Assembly (NCBI GenBank): GCA_013398275.1
Contig: VZSE01002451.1
Location: forward strand, 1,547,776 to 1,611,775
Direction of reading: 5' to 3'
DNA: 64,000 bases
DNA from: Promerops cafer
Lineage: Eukaryota; Chordata; Aves; Passeriformes; Nectariniidae
Shown here piece by piece: positions 21,814 to 34,260 of the stretch (the stretch's first letter is position 1; the number at the start of each line of letters is the position of its first letter). Under the pieces are notes generated by a model, which was not told where the DNA came from, ran no database searches, and saw nothing but the letters and a program-made list of their open reading frames with translations. Both the position numbers and the translations under genes were made by a program.

Positions 21814-24800
21814 ATAAAGATTCAAATGCTTGTTTGGAGCAAAACTGAATTAAGGTTAATAGAAAGATGGTGTTCAGCTAAAGATAGTGGTGGTTAAACC
21901 TTGTTCAATTAACCTGCTTAATTGGAGCCTGTGGGATACTGAGAGCAGGGCAGGGTACTCAGGAAACAGCAGCAAGAAGTTTAGTGTTGACTTCATGCAC
22001 AAATACATGAGCTAAACCAGCAGAACAATAGTGACTGATTAGTGTTTGTATTTTAGGAGCAGAAGACAAAGACTGGCTGGAAACAATCTCATCTCTAGTT
22101 TTAAGCTGTTAAATGCATCATCAAGGATTTCTGCATTTCTCCCCAGCATTAGCCAGTGATGGAGACTAAATGGATCATTGATCTGTTTCAATATTGAGAA
22201 TTGGCCCAGGATATGAGGGAAACATCTCACCACCTTATCTGCACAAGAATATAAGTGAATTTCAAGCCCTGCTTGGTAACCATATACACTGAGACAAAAC
22301 TTAATTTTCCACCCTCCTTTTTCATATATCTTGATTTTCTCCCCCATTTGTCTCTGGAAATTTCTGAATTCATCTCTTCAGCTTTATGAATCAGACCTTA
22401 GAGGGCAAGGAGATGAAACCTTGATGATCTAAATTAACCCCTTTGATATTGCAGCTGCTGCTAGAAATTAGAACAGACCTTATCTCTAGAGTTGCTCTGA
22501 TATTGTAATATTTGCCCAATTTTTTTTAAAAAAGATACTCCTAATAACAGTAGAATCCAATTAATAATTCATTTATAAGTTCGCTGCAAACAGGGAGATG
22601 CCTAAGCAGATTGGTGTTGGCCACACAAGCTGAAATTCTTGTAATTTCTCCACAAATGTCTAAAAAAGAACATTTTCCCGGCACATTCTCCTTGGAATAT
22701 GTCCTGAGGGTTCCTAAGGTTGATAAGCCTGTGCCACCTTTCTTCCCAAATAGGCAAAATCACTCACCTCAAAATTTGAGAAGAAGAAAATCATGAGCAA
22801 CATGATTATGAATTATGAATATACTTGTTTTTCCTTGCTTTAATACCTCACTCCTCCTGTCCTCAATTCTTGCTCTTTTGTAGGGTAAAATCAATCAGAT
22901 TTCCAAAAAACCCATTCTAAACCCTCTTCTTTGTCTTGTGCATCCCCCTCCTCCCCTCCACAGTTTAACACTCTGCACTTGGAGCAGAATTCTCCTCCAG
23001 CTACAAATTCTAATAGGCCCTGATCTTTCCATTTCTGCATCTGATCCCAGCTGAAAACAAAAGCAATTTTACAAATAATAGGAAATCCTGAGGTTTGGTG
23101 TGGAAAAGCTGAACTAGGCAAGGGGAAGATGTGATCTTTCTGTGATGCAAATAATGTACTGCATTAAGTGTGCAACTAAAAATAAAGCTCCCTGAGGTAA
23201 GTTTGCTACTTCAGACAAGAAGAAACATTTTTAGCATATAAATACAGAGTGTAGATTGAAATATTTCTCTGTCTCAAAATAACCAGGGATAAAATTATTG
23301 TGATTCTTGGGTTCAATTGTGTTTTTCTAAATAGTCCAGCTTTCTGCTGTTTGCATTGAAAATATGGGCATGTTTGGGTGTTTGCACAAAGGTAGCACGG
23401 TGTATAATCAATCATAAAATGCAACTGGGAAAAATATTAAACCCTTTAAAGGCCTGAAATATATAAATATAAGAATATCATGGTAAAAACTGCAAATTCT
23501 CTCATGTAGTTTGCATCCAATAACGCAGATTTTCAAACGACTGCTTGTAAAAGGTGGGCTGAGATTCAAAAAATTTCATTAAATTGTAATAGAGATAATT
23601 CATTGAGTGATTTAGGGTAAGGGCAAATCTAATAAATAAATATCTTTGAGTGTTTACCTTACCATAAGGCAAATTACTAGATTTGGTGGGTGGATCATGT
23701 GGAAGTACAAGATTTTCTGGACTGAAGAGCAGAGGAGAATGAGTCGGCTGCGCTGTCACAACTACTTTGATTCTTCAGGCAACTCAATCTCACAGGCAAG
23801 ACTCAAAGAAAGCTAATATCCAGACACAAGACTTCCAGCACCTCTCAGATGAGTCAGTCAGGACCTTTGGAATCTCAGTCTATAAGTATTTCTCAGGGCT
23901 GAGAATCAATTTAGCCTGTTACCTGTATGAGATCTGAGGGAGCTTAATGGCCTGTCAGATTTGGCTGAAATTAGCTGAGGCCTTCAAAAGAATGCCCAGG
24001 AGGTTAAGCATACAGAGAGATATAAAATGCCTCATTTTCCTGGAACACCAGACTGAAAATTTAAGTCTCCAGCCTTTCCAATTCCAACCAGCTCCAGCTC
24101 TAGGCAGGAAGCAGACCCCAGAAAAAATAGCCTCCAAAGAGAGCCAAAACAGCAGCTTGGGAGGATGACATGTCACAGTCAGCTCACCCAGAGTCAAACC
24201 CAGACAGCTGAACGTGACCATTTAAATTCCAGCACATCTGAGTTTTAATTCTTCAGCTGATGAAGAAGGGTGTGAATCGTGGTTCTGTGCAGCTCACTCT
24301 GAGTCGGTCTGGTGCAAGAATAACCTGTCTGTCCAGAAGGGCAAACATCCAAAACAGTCTCTGACAGCCCCACACTCAGCCCCATCCAGGCAAGGTCAGG
24401 AGGAGGAGACCAGTGAATCCCAGCACAACAACCAGTCATAGTTTGACTCCTGTGAGCAGCTGAGCAGAAGTTCTCACCTGGACAAAAAGTTTCTGGGGAT
24501 GTGAAATTTTGCTGATCGACTCAGAGATCCTGTTGGGAACTACATGCAGGTGCTTGAGTTCAATTGTGCAAAACCTTCTCCAGTTTATGTTGGGCTTTTT
24601 ATCAAACAGGGTTACAAAGTGTAGCCATAAGTGATGCTGTGTTACTGGCTCATATGTTTACATTAGATGGGTGCAGGGTTCCCCCTGCCAGGGCAGATTG
24701 TGTATTCTGCACCGTGGTAAGAAAGAGGCTTTTATCTTAACCATGTTACTTAAACAAAATCAATGTCATCAAAGATAAAAAAGGATATAAATATCATTAG

Positions 24801-26094
24801 AACTGTTTTTAAAGCAAACTAGAGTGTGGGTAATAGTATCTAAATTAAAGTGCTTGTTCCTGGGTAAATATAGGTAAATGTAGGGGAGATTTCCATCAGT
24901 TTTTCCTTGAGAGAGACAGCCATTACAAAATTCCTGACACTATCTCTGCCTGCCTGGTGCTGGCTCCTGCCAGAGAGAGGATTCTGGTGAAAATGAACAC
25001 TGAGCTGAGCAAGTACTGACAGTTCCTGTACTCCAGCAGTCAGACTTCAGAGTTTTAAAAAAAGTCTCCTTAAACCACTCTGTTTTCTTTGATGTATATT
25101 CCCCACTCAGAATACCTGTCTCATCATCTGTCTCACACCAAAGGACATCCTGCCATTCCCTCATTAAAATGTAGTAGAAATGGGAATGAGTAAACTCAGT
25201 TAATATATTTTCAGCCTGTTTTTTCAATAAGACCCCTAAATTCTGCTATTCCTCATCTATGGGTCCATGCATGGGACTTAGCTGTGGGTCTGTATTTTAA
25301 TTCAGATGTAGTGAGCATCCTTTGCTGAAAGAAAATCCTTTTGCAACATGTCAGCAGGAGACAATGTATTCAGCTCCATAATTATGTACTTCGGTACAAT
25401 CACATAGCATTATATACAAAATCACCACACTGCTGAAAAAAAACCCCAAGCCTGAAATGCTAATTAGTTCACAAATTAACATTGATTTGATTTAATGTTG
25501 AATAAGGGTTTGCAGCTTATACTTATGAGAGAACTTCACTTTCAGGCATGCTCAGACTCTCCTGTTTTAAATAACACTGTTCAGCCTGTGCCAGGTGCAC
25601 GGTGGGCTCATTATCTATGTATAAAGAGGTATGACTTACTCAAAATAAAATCAGGCACAGACACTGCAGCACAATGTCACCCAGCCACACAACATCCTTT
25701 GGGACTGAGCTACCAAGTAAAAGCAGAGTGTAACAATCACCTGTCTTTGTGCTGCATCATGTTGGGGAAAGGTGAACAGATCACATTTCCAGTGTAGTGC
25801 CCTTTCCTGTCACTGATGTCAGTACTGACAGGTGAAATTCAAAATAATAATGCATATTCTAATAACATTTTGCACTCCTAAGGTACCCTCATGGAAATAA
25901 CTCAGCTTTCAAAGAGCACTGATGATTTCAGTCCCACACTACTCCTATGCAGGCAGAGAAATCGTGCCCTCCACATTCTGTCCTAATCTGTTCATTCAAG
26001 GGGTGTTTTGACATTGACTGAAACCCAGAGAAAATGAAGCAGAGGGGAGTTCAAAGGAGGATTTTTATCAGGAGCTGCTTGAGCTGGGACAGAG
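21814..26094. other. Unique A+T-rich sequence, no gene seen
   Basis: No gene or clear mobile element is visible in this stretch. A donor-like GAGGTAAGT word near 23194 has no coding sequence beside it. Frames are short (about 100 codons or fewer). I infer intergenic or intronic DNA. Confidence 0.65.
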
Positions 26095-26425
26095 AACCCG
26101 ACCACTCAAAGAGGCGGCTCCAGCACCGGATCAGAGGCAATGCTGACCATGGCAGCTCTTCTGGAGTTCTGACTGCAGCCAGGCACACAGCTCAGCTCAT
26201 CCCAGCTCAGCACAGGGCTCTGGGAGCAGTAAATGGGGCTGGAAGCTGGCAGCCCTTCAGCCCTGTCCCCAAAGCAAGAGTGTCCCCTTGGATCCAGCGC
26301 TGGCAGGGAGGCGCCAGCCGTGCGCGGTTCATTACGGAGGCGCCGCTGCTGGACAAGAGCAGCACACTCTGACCCAGGAAGGGGCAAGGCATCACACGTG
26401 CCTCGTTCTGTCACCGGTGGGGCAA
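26095..26425. promoter_or_regulatory. Small CpG-rich patch, possible orphan CpG island
   Basis: CpG dinucleotides are scarce through most of the window but dense here, especially at 26296-26350, where GCGCTGG, GGCGCC, GTGCGCGG and GCGCCGC words fall within about 55 bp. A CACGTG E-box lies at 26395-26400, and GGAGGCGCC is repeated at 26307-26315 and 26336-26344. Such patches mark promoters or intragenic CpG islands. Overlapping frames of about 90-120 codons on both strands are explained by the GC content. No core promoter element is evident, so the regulatory role is inference. Confidence 0.35.
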
Positions 26426-29400
26426 GGTCTGTCCATGTGCTCCTTGCTGCAACTGCTCTGGCTGCTGGCAAGGAAAACGCTGCAGAAGAACAAGCTGCAG
26501 TTGAATAGAAACTCCCTCATCCCTTGGACATGCTGCCAAAGCCAGCAGGAAGCTGATTTCTTACAGGTGCTGGCCTGGGGAGGCCAAGACAACGAGATGT
26601 GGAGATAAAAGAAGACCAGTCCATTGAATCCTTCATTCTGGAAAGGGCATGACAGCAGTAAAAAATGCCATGGCTGAAAGGGTAGCAGAAGATGGAGACA
26701 GACTGACAGAGCTGGGCAAAACAGCACCAACTGGTGTGAAAAGCCCCACTTTTCAATATAAATTAGAGACAAGACTCTGTCAGGAAACCTTGGTGAGGAT
26801 GCAGGAAATTCGTGTCTCTATCCTCCAGATCAAGGAACATGAGATTGTGCTGACAAATAAAAGAAAAGAAGTATGTATAAGGATATATAATGAAATTATC
26901 TGGTTTGCACCTGGAGCAAGTTAAACACGAGGACTGTGGATTTTAATTCTAATTGAAAACATATTGTTTCCTTATTTTTTCATGCTAACTCGACACTTAC
27001 TGTGAAAACATGGACTGGGTATAGGACTATATTCAATACAACAGAGCAAATGTTAAAATTGGGACAAAAGAATCAAGGGATAAATTTATATTTGCTGGGA
27101 TGGAAATCTAGATGCAAAATAAATCTGACATTTTTCCTATTCACAGCCAAGGATTAATTTTATTAAATAATTTCACAGTTTTCTGGTTCACTGAGTGCAT
27201 ATTTTCTGATAACTCCCCAAGAAGGAAAGTATTTTGTATCCAGCAACTTTCACTGAGCATTGCTTCATCCAAGCAGCATTTGACCTGCAATTCACTTATT
27301 CTGTTAGAGTTCATTTTTTCACCCTGTTTGGTTTGATCTCTTCTGCTTTTGCTTGACCCAGTAAACTGTTCAGCTCACATTTACCACACTGCACAGAATG
27401 TAATTGTTGGGTGTTACAAATTAATACCTGTAAGTGAACACCCTCACAAAATACATCATAAAAGAGGGGAAGTCATTATTAGAAAGGTTAACCTTCTCAA
27501 CTGCTGCTATCAGTTTGATTAGATAAACTCAGGACCTCTTTTTGTTTCTCTATGCAAAATGTCAGCTTCTGTAAACTGCTGCCCTTTCTGCCCCACACTA
27601 AACATGCTGCAATTGCATTATCATAAAGCATTATGTAAAATGAAGTGAGATTAACTTTCAATTATTTGGGTCAAAATTTATTCCAAATTGAAACCCATTC
27701 CCCTGCAGTGAGTCAGGTCAAAGAATAAAAGCTCTCAACAGCAGCATTGAAGACCTTGCTCTAACCCACAGTGGCTTTACAATTAGTGGCCAGCACCCAT
27801 GGCTGTCACCTTAATGCATGCATAACCTCCTACCCTGGGATAATTTTATATATCCCTCCCATTTTCGACAAAAAGCAGCTCCATGCCAGTGGCAGGAACT
27901 GGAAGGTGTCTGATTTTTTCAGCCACTACACACTAAATAGAATTGCTAATGCAGTAGTAGCTGTTGCATTAATAAACCCAATCAACTGACTGCAGCACCC
28001 TCTTCCCTCTCTTGCCTGCTAACCTCACTGCAATGAGTCATTCCTTCTGGAGAGATCTACAGCTGTATTTTCTGCTAATAGACTCAGGATTTCAAGAGCT
28101 GTTATTTACTGGATGGTCACTGGAGATTTAGAAGTGAAGTAACCTTGGCTCTGATTCAGTACATGCAGCACATGGGTAGATTTACATCCAACAAAACAAT
28201 ATTTGTACCAACCACAGAGAAGGATTTCCGATCCAGAACAGCAAATTTGACATTAAAATATACGTAGATGTGGCACAGAGCAAACATGCCTGATCCCAGC
28301 CATAGAACTGGTGTGGGAAACCAGAGGTGTGAGTCACCATCAGCTCTCCTCCCAGAGAGAAAGGAGTGACAGTGAGCAGGCAATCCTGCAGGGGGGAAAA
28401 GCCCTGGCACACACGGTCCTCTGGTCTGAATTTCGTGTGATCCTGGAATAAGGGCACACATCAGAGTTCCATGAGGGTTACTGGTGGACAGCAAGCTGCA
28501 TTAGGGTGCTCTGCTTCTGAGGAAGGGCAGCAGCACATCTCTGTGCTGGCAGACACACACAACCCTAAATTCCTGCACAAGGGGCTCTTCTTGAGGCAGA
28601 AAGAGGTCAGGCATGGGACAGCTGTAGCTCTCACCAGCTGCCTTAACCTTCACAGGTGTGTTCCCCAGTAAGTCCCAAGTTCCATGATAAACACAATTTT
28701 AAAGGAGTCCAGTATTTGTGTAAAGAGCTTGGTTCTGCCACTGGGCTGTGTCACCCTCCTGCCCTCCAACTGGAAGACAAAAAGCACCGAGAAACACTTC
28801 TTGGACTGAAGAATTAATAAGATTGCTGGCATTTTTAAATGTCAGTCAGATTTTACACAAGCTGGCTGCCAGTGGAAAAACGTGGAAGAGTCACAGCCCA
28901 TAACTGTCCAGCAGGAGTGTCTCTAATGAAAATGTCGAGGATTCATTTAGAGGATGCTCTGGAATGGACATGTTGTGCACTGCTGTCTGGGGATAGCTCC
29001 CAGAGCTCCTCTCCAGCCTAGCAGGGATGGCAGCTGGGACAGATGATGAGATTAAATGCTCTCCTTCCCCCAGGGCAGGCAGCAGCATCCCCCCCTCCCT
29101 GGGGAGACTCAGCAGTGAGAGGGCAGGGATCTCCAGGGCTAAGGAAACAAGGAGGTCAGCGACTGCTCCTGACAAATCTCTGCCTTGGAGACAGCACTGT
29201 GGGGATGCACTGCTGCCCCTTGTTCCAGGGCTGGGCAGGGCAGGTGCTGAGGGGTTGCAAGGGCTCCTGAAGCAAATGTTCTTTGTTGTGGGAATAGTAA
29301 AGACAAAAAAGGAGAGAAAAATTTGTCTGGTCTCTAAGTTTCAACTTGAAATTCGTGTGCAAAATTCCAGATATGATGGAAGGGGGTCAGATGTTCAGCT

Positions 29401-29929
29401 CCTCTAAACTGCAAGCAAATTCATGCCTCAAAAACATCAAGTATTTAAAAAAATTTCAGTTATTTTTTTAAAAATCAGATAATTGCAGATGCTTACTGTT
29501 AGTTTTCTTAGAGAATTCTTCCTAAAGTCATGCCATCAGCAAAGCTCTCAAAGCAGCCTGTCAGTTTATGCCTCACTCCTGCAGGGAGACACGTTATCAA
29601 AACAATCTAACCTTTTAATTCCTCCTGTTTTCATTTCTCAAAAAACCCAGCAAGGACAAAACCCAGACAAACAGCAAGAAACAGCAAGCATCGTCCATGT
29701 TCATGGAAACACGGACACAGATTAATGAATAAAAGACACCTCTAACACAGTCAGGACATTGAAAAGCAAATGTGCATTCCAAGCCAGCCCAGACTCAGCA
29801 GCTAATCCTGGAGCCGCAGGGGTCCCTACCTGAGGAGGGAGATGCTGATCTTGATTGCTCGTGTGACCTTTCCTGCCTGTGCTCCAGAGCCACATGGTGA
29901 GCAGAACAAGCTGCTTCTGCACGGCGTGA
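26426..29929. other. Unique non-coding sequence, no gene seen
   Basis: This is unique sequence apart from a 12-bp palindrome (AAGGTTAACCTT) at 27484-27495. A 91-codon frame at 26649-26924 looks superficially helical, but a stop codon lies eight codons upstream of its ATG and I recognise no family. A GC-richer part near 28990-29270 carries overlapping frames. I infer non-coding DNA. Confidence 0.55.
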
Positions 29930-30150
29930 AAGCTGCAGGGTTAACCCTGGAGGCAATCAACACATTTCATCCTTGGCATGGCTGCCATGGAGTACATCAC
30001 ATGCTACTGCTGGTGATCAGCAAAGCCTCTCCACGTCCTAATTTACATACCCACAAATTAATGGGCCTTATAATTTTTATTCCGATAAATGGGCAAGCTC
30101 TTGTAATACATGAGAATTTAAATCTTTCACACTCATTTTAGGTTTAAATC
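29930..30150. promoter_or_regulatory. Possible conserved non-coding element
   Basis: A 14-bp palindrome (CAGGGTTAACCCTG, 29936-29949) is followed by unique sequence rich in homeodomain-type words, including CAAATTAATGGGCC near 30053-30066 and TTTTTATTCCGATAAATGGG near 30074-30093. No repeat or meaningful frame explains it. Conservation is unknown, so the call is tentative. Confidence 0.25.
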
Positions 30151-33100
30151 CTACCCAAATGGGCAGTGATGCAGTTTGACTGCAGGCGTGGGAGACCCCA
30201 CAGCCTCCATCCCCTGACTCTCAGAGAAGCCAGGGCAAGGGATGGAAACCAAATGGCTTCCCTTTGAGACACAGAGGAATTTTAGCCAAATTTGTGTTTA
30301 TCAATTAAGTAAACTGCTCTCAACACAAATACTCAATAGAAAATAGAAATTTGAGCAGTGGTTTATGCAGTCACCTGGGAACATAACACCACACATCCTT
30401 ATTCCACAGAATTCCCTCCTGAGGTTTGGCAAATCACTCAGGTTGCACTCTCACACTATGAATGAGTTGCTTGTTTAACACAAACTAGTCCTTTAGTTGT
30501 AACCTCTGGGACAACCAAATTTCTGTAGAGCTTGGGCTAGATAAAGTCTGCACTAAGAACAGCTTTGCTCAGCTTAGTCATGATAAATCTGCAGCACTTT
30601 GTATCCAGCAGGATTTTACACTGTGAAATGTGGCTGTCTTTGTACGGTGAAAACAATTATTGTCTTCTCTATTGGCAGGCAGTACAAAAACTGTGTCTCA
30701 TTTAATAAAACTAGTATTTGTTTGCTGTGCACATCTATAGGAAGAGTCTGTGCAGGGTTTCTGTAAGAGCAGTGACATTAGAGTTTGTGTTTTCCTATTC
30801 ATTCTCATTTGAGCTTTTTCAATATTCTCAGCAGCATCTCCCCATCTGACAGCCAGCTACAGCATCTAGGGAAAAAGAGAAAACACAAAAAGCCCCAAAA
30901 GAGGCTGGCCAGGGACAAGCCCAGGAAAGAATATTTTATGGAAAAATACAAAACATTGCTGGGTTTGAATTTAGGAGTATTCTTGTCCCCATTTATAGCC
31001 CGAGACTACAGCAATGATTGCTAATAAACCTCTGTGAAGAGTAAAAAATTATGTTGATTAGTTTCCAGCAGGGCCATTTGCCTTTGCAAAAGAGCCTGAA
31101 GTAAAATGAGTGTGAGAGATTGTCCATGCTGTGTGAGGGGAAGAATTCAAATTCCACAGCATCCTGGGGAACCAGATACAAACCCAGTACCTGTGACCAG
31201 GGCACCCAGCTGAGTACATGTGCTCTGGGCAGCCTGATTCCTCTGTGCAAACTCTTACCTATATTTATTGTCCATTTTAAACCTGGGAGGTTTTTTTTAA
31301 TGATGTTCACCTCTTTTTAAATGATGGCAGCAAAATCTGCTGGTCAAATGGTCAAATGCCTAATGTGAAACCACTTCTTGCCAACAGTGAATTGTTAAAT
31401 GTAAATAAACCTACAGTTCAGGCAGCCCTGCCTGAAAGAGACAAATTGATACAAATTTTTTTAAGATACAGAGGAAATTGATAAAAGAGAACTCTTCTAT
31501 TTATATATATATAAAAATTGGCAGAAGTGCTTTATCCACTGTGGCTAAGTGATGTAAAAGTCTTTTTATTTTGCTTTACTGATCATCTTGCAAAGAAAAG
31601 CTTCTTAGAAAGATGCATTCACCATTCACCATAGGAAACCAAAAGTACCAAAAGTCCAAGAACTGCCCTAAGTGGGAACTATGCAAAGAATTAAATCTGC
31701 TGTGGAAACACTGCCAGCAACTGGAACTACCCATGTCCAGCCTCAGCTGTGTGACAGACATGGGGAGGAACCTTTGCAATAATGAACAGCTGAGGAGTGA
31801 TGTTCATTCCTATCCCAGAGCTCTCATCCACTGGGGGATGGTAATTCAATCCATCTCTGTTATATATAATTTCATGATAAAATGTTTTATTTCTCAGCCT
31901 GTCCATGGGACTCAGGGAGACTCTCACAATCCTGGATCAGCTGAGGGGCCACATACACACATCAGCAAAGCCACTACTGCATCACTTCCCATCCCAGAGC
32001 TTGTGCTTCCTGGGCAATCTTCCCACGATGTGGGTGCTGTTGTCCTTGTCACCCTGCTCAAGGGGAACATTAGTTTGACATGAAAGAGAAGTGACATTTG
32101 TGAGCATCAGGGAAAAGCAAGTGGTCTTTGTCCAGCAGCTGTTACAGCTGGAGGATTCCCCTTTCCAATCTCTCTTTTGTCCTTTAGCAATGTGAAAGGG
32201 GATGGGAAACCCACACACAGCATCTGCTCTAGTTCTCTTCTCTCGTGCCTCTTACTTTGATTTTCTTTTACTTTCAGCTGCCCTGCACCATGAGCACAGA
32301 GTGCAGCAAGGAATCAAACATGGAGAACATTCCCCTCCATGAGTAACTAAGGCAGCCCTTGGAAAGGCTCCAACACAGTTGAGAATGGAAGGAACAAATC
32401 TCTCAGCTCTGGGTTAAGAAGGGATAACTCTCTCTTTCCCCTTTGTGCTGCCCTGTGTAGGTTATCTTAGTCTTCTACATCTAACTTTGGACACAACCAA
32501 GTACACGTTTGTAAAAAAATTTGCTGCCTTCAGACACAGACACAAAAAGAAGCCAAATATTGGTCTATTTTCCATCCTCCTGGTCCTGCCTAACAAGGGA
32601 GTCTGACAGGCAGACTGACAATAAAAGTAAGGCAGGGCTTTTTCTTCAAGCCTGCCTACACACCAGTCACTTCCGTGCCCTGGAAAAAGCCATTTGCTAC
32701 CTGCTGTGCTGGTCTGTCTCCTTCCACAGGGTGCTGCCTTGGAGACAGGGTTTGCATCTGGTTTTGCTCTCACCTTGCCCTTCACCTCGATGGTGCATGA
32801 TTTCAGGTGTATTTCTGAGTTATTCCAGCACAGGACACACGTGCACATGCACATAAAAGCATTAATATTCACAGGTATTTATGTGCTGGTGTTGAGGGGA
32901 ATTGTCATTATTTCAGGATAAACATGTACTTTGAGTCTGGTTTTCAAAAGTAACCTGTCTTTAAGCACACATTTGCTCTCACAAACACAACAGAAGGGTG
33001 TTCATGTTCACTTCACCACCTCAGGCACGAATGCTTTGGCAGGGAATTGGGTCCAGCCAATAACTCACTCCACAGAAAATCCAACAAAGCAGCACTACAT

Positions 33101-33903
33101 GGAAAGTCAGCTAATAGGAAATAGAGACTGAACATGCAGCACATGGTCAGTCTAAACTGCACAGCTGAAGATAACTTTTAGAAATCTTTAAGGAAAGAAA
33201 ACAACTGAGTTATTTTCAGAGGCGTTTAGAGCTTAATGTTTGCCCTTTCTAGAGAACAAATTAAAAAAAAATTATCTTGTCTCATCAGGGCTAGGTAGGG
33301 ACACAGGTATCAAAATGATAGGGAAGAATGTGGAGGGAGAAAGGTGAGAAACGTGAGAGGAGAAAGGAGAACAAGAGCTCCTTGTGCTGCCTGGATCTGG
33401 TGATCCTGTTATGGTTGTGGATATGTTTGTGCAGCTGACTGAAGCTCCTTCAGGGAAACCAGTCTGGTTTTGCACCTGACTGCCTGAACCTCAGCAGCCA
33501 AGCTGTAATTCTGAACTTAAATGTGACTCCCTTAAGTACACCAGCAGCACTGGGCAAGAAAAACAGGCAGTGTGACAGGAGGTCAAACCCATCCAGCTCA
33601 CGGAGTTAAACAGACTTCCATGGCCTGTGCTGGAGTCCTGGCACTGAAACATTTGTGGCAAGGTTAGGAGTTATTTATTTGCAGGTGGATGTTTAGGGGG
33701 AAGGCCTCTGCCACTGTGGGCACTGTCACCAGTTGTTGGGCAGTCCCAGCCTGCAGCAGAGCTGGCTCTAATAAGCAGAAGCAAATGAACTCTTCAGCAA
33801 CACCCACAGTGGCACAAAGAGCTGACACCAGGACACTGCAATCTAACCCCTGTGCTACTCTTGACCCTTTTCATGGCCTCATTCTAGTTTAAATTTTGGC
33901 TAT
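30151..33903. other. Unique A+T-rich sequence, no gene seen
   Basis: No mobile element or gene is recognised. A 156-codon frame at 31613-32083 has no family I know and low protein-like character. A purine-rich run lies at about 33330-33375, and short TA runs lie near 31500. I infer intergenic or intronic DNA. Confidence 0.6.
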
Positions 33904-33930
33904 TTTTAATAATCCCCGAGATTATTAAAA
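33904..33930. repeat. Perfect 11-bp hairpin with 5-nt loop
   Basis: TTTTAATAATC at 33904-33914 is the exact reverse complement of GATTATTAAAA at 33920-33930, and the loop is CCCGA. On the plus strand the T run precedes the stem, so this is not a bacterial-type terminator and would not be expected in this genome. The stem contains TAAT homeodomain cores in both arms. Confidence 0.85.
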
Positions 33931-34029
33931 TCAAGGCCTGACTTTAGAGGTGGCTTTTGCAAATGTTGGTCTTTGCTCTTCTGGCTCCCTTTTCCTATCT
34001 GTGAAGTGGGAGCAGCACTAATTTCACAG

Positions 34030-34260
34030 AGGGGGGATGTGTCCGGTGCACGAGGATAAACACTGCAGTTACCTCACGTCCGAGGCCACTCCGAGGGTGA
34101 AAAATGTCTGAGTGTAAACACCACTGGCTGAAAACATTCACTAGCAGTATTTAGGCTAAGGGAATCTCCACGGCCATATGGGCTGCAGAAGCCTTATTAA
34201 TCTGCTTCATTAGTGCCAGGCAGAAAGTTGCATTTATTTGACTAATATTCTTCTTTCAAA
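34030..34260. promoter_or_regulatory. Possible conserved non-coding element
   Basis: This is unique sequence with a local concentration of CpGs (34041-34096) followed by A+T-rich words such as CCATATGG (34172-34179) and a TTATTAATCTGCTTCATTAG stretch (34194-34213). There is no open frame of note and no repeat. Together with the nearby 11-bp hairpin it resembles an enhancer block, but that is inference from composition alone. Confidence 0.25.

Noticed and set aside
26649..26924. 91-codon frame with a helical-looking translation after the CpG patch
   Set aside because: A stop lies eight codons upstream of its ATG, I recognise no family, and there is no splice evidence. It is best treated as chance.
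27484..27495. 12-bp palindrome AAGGTTAACCTT
   Set aside because: Twelve-bp palindromes are expected by chance in 64 kb, and nothing nearby supports a role.
31613..32083. 156-codon open frame on the plus strand
   Set aside because: There is no recognised domain, two opposite-strand frames overlap it, and there are no convincing splice or promoter features.
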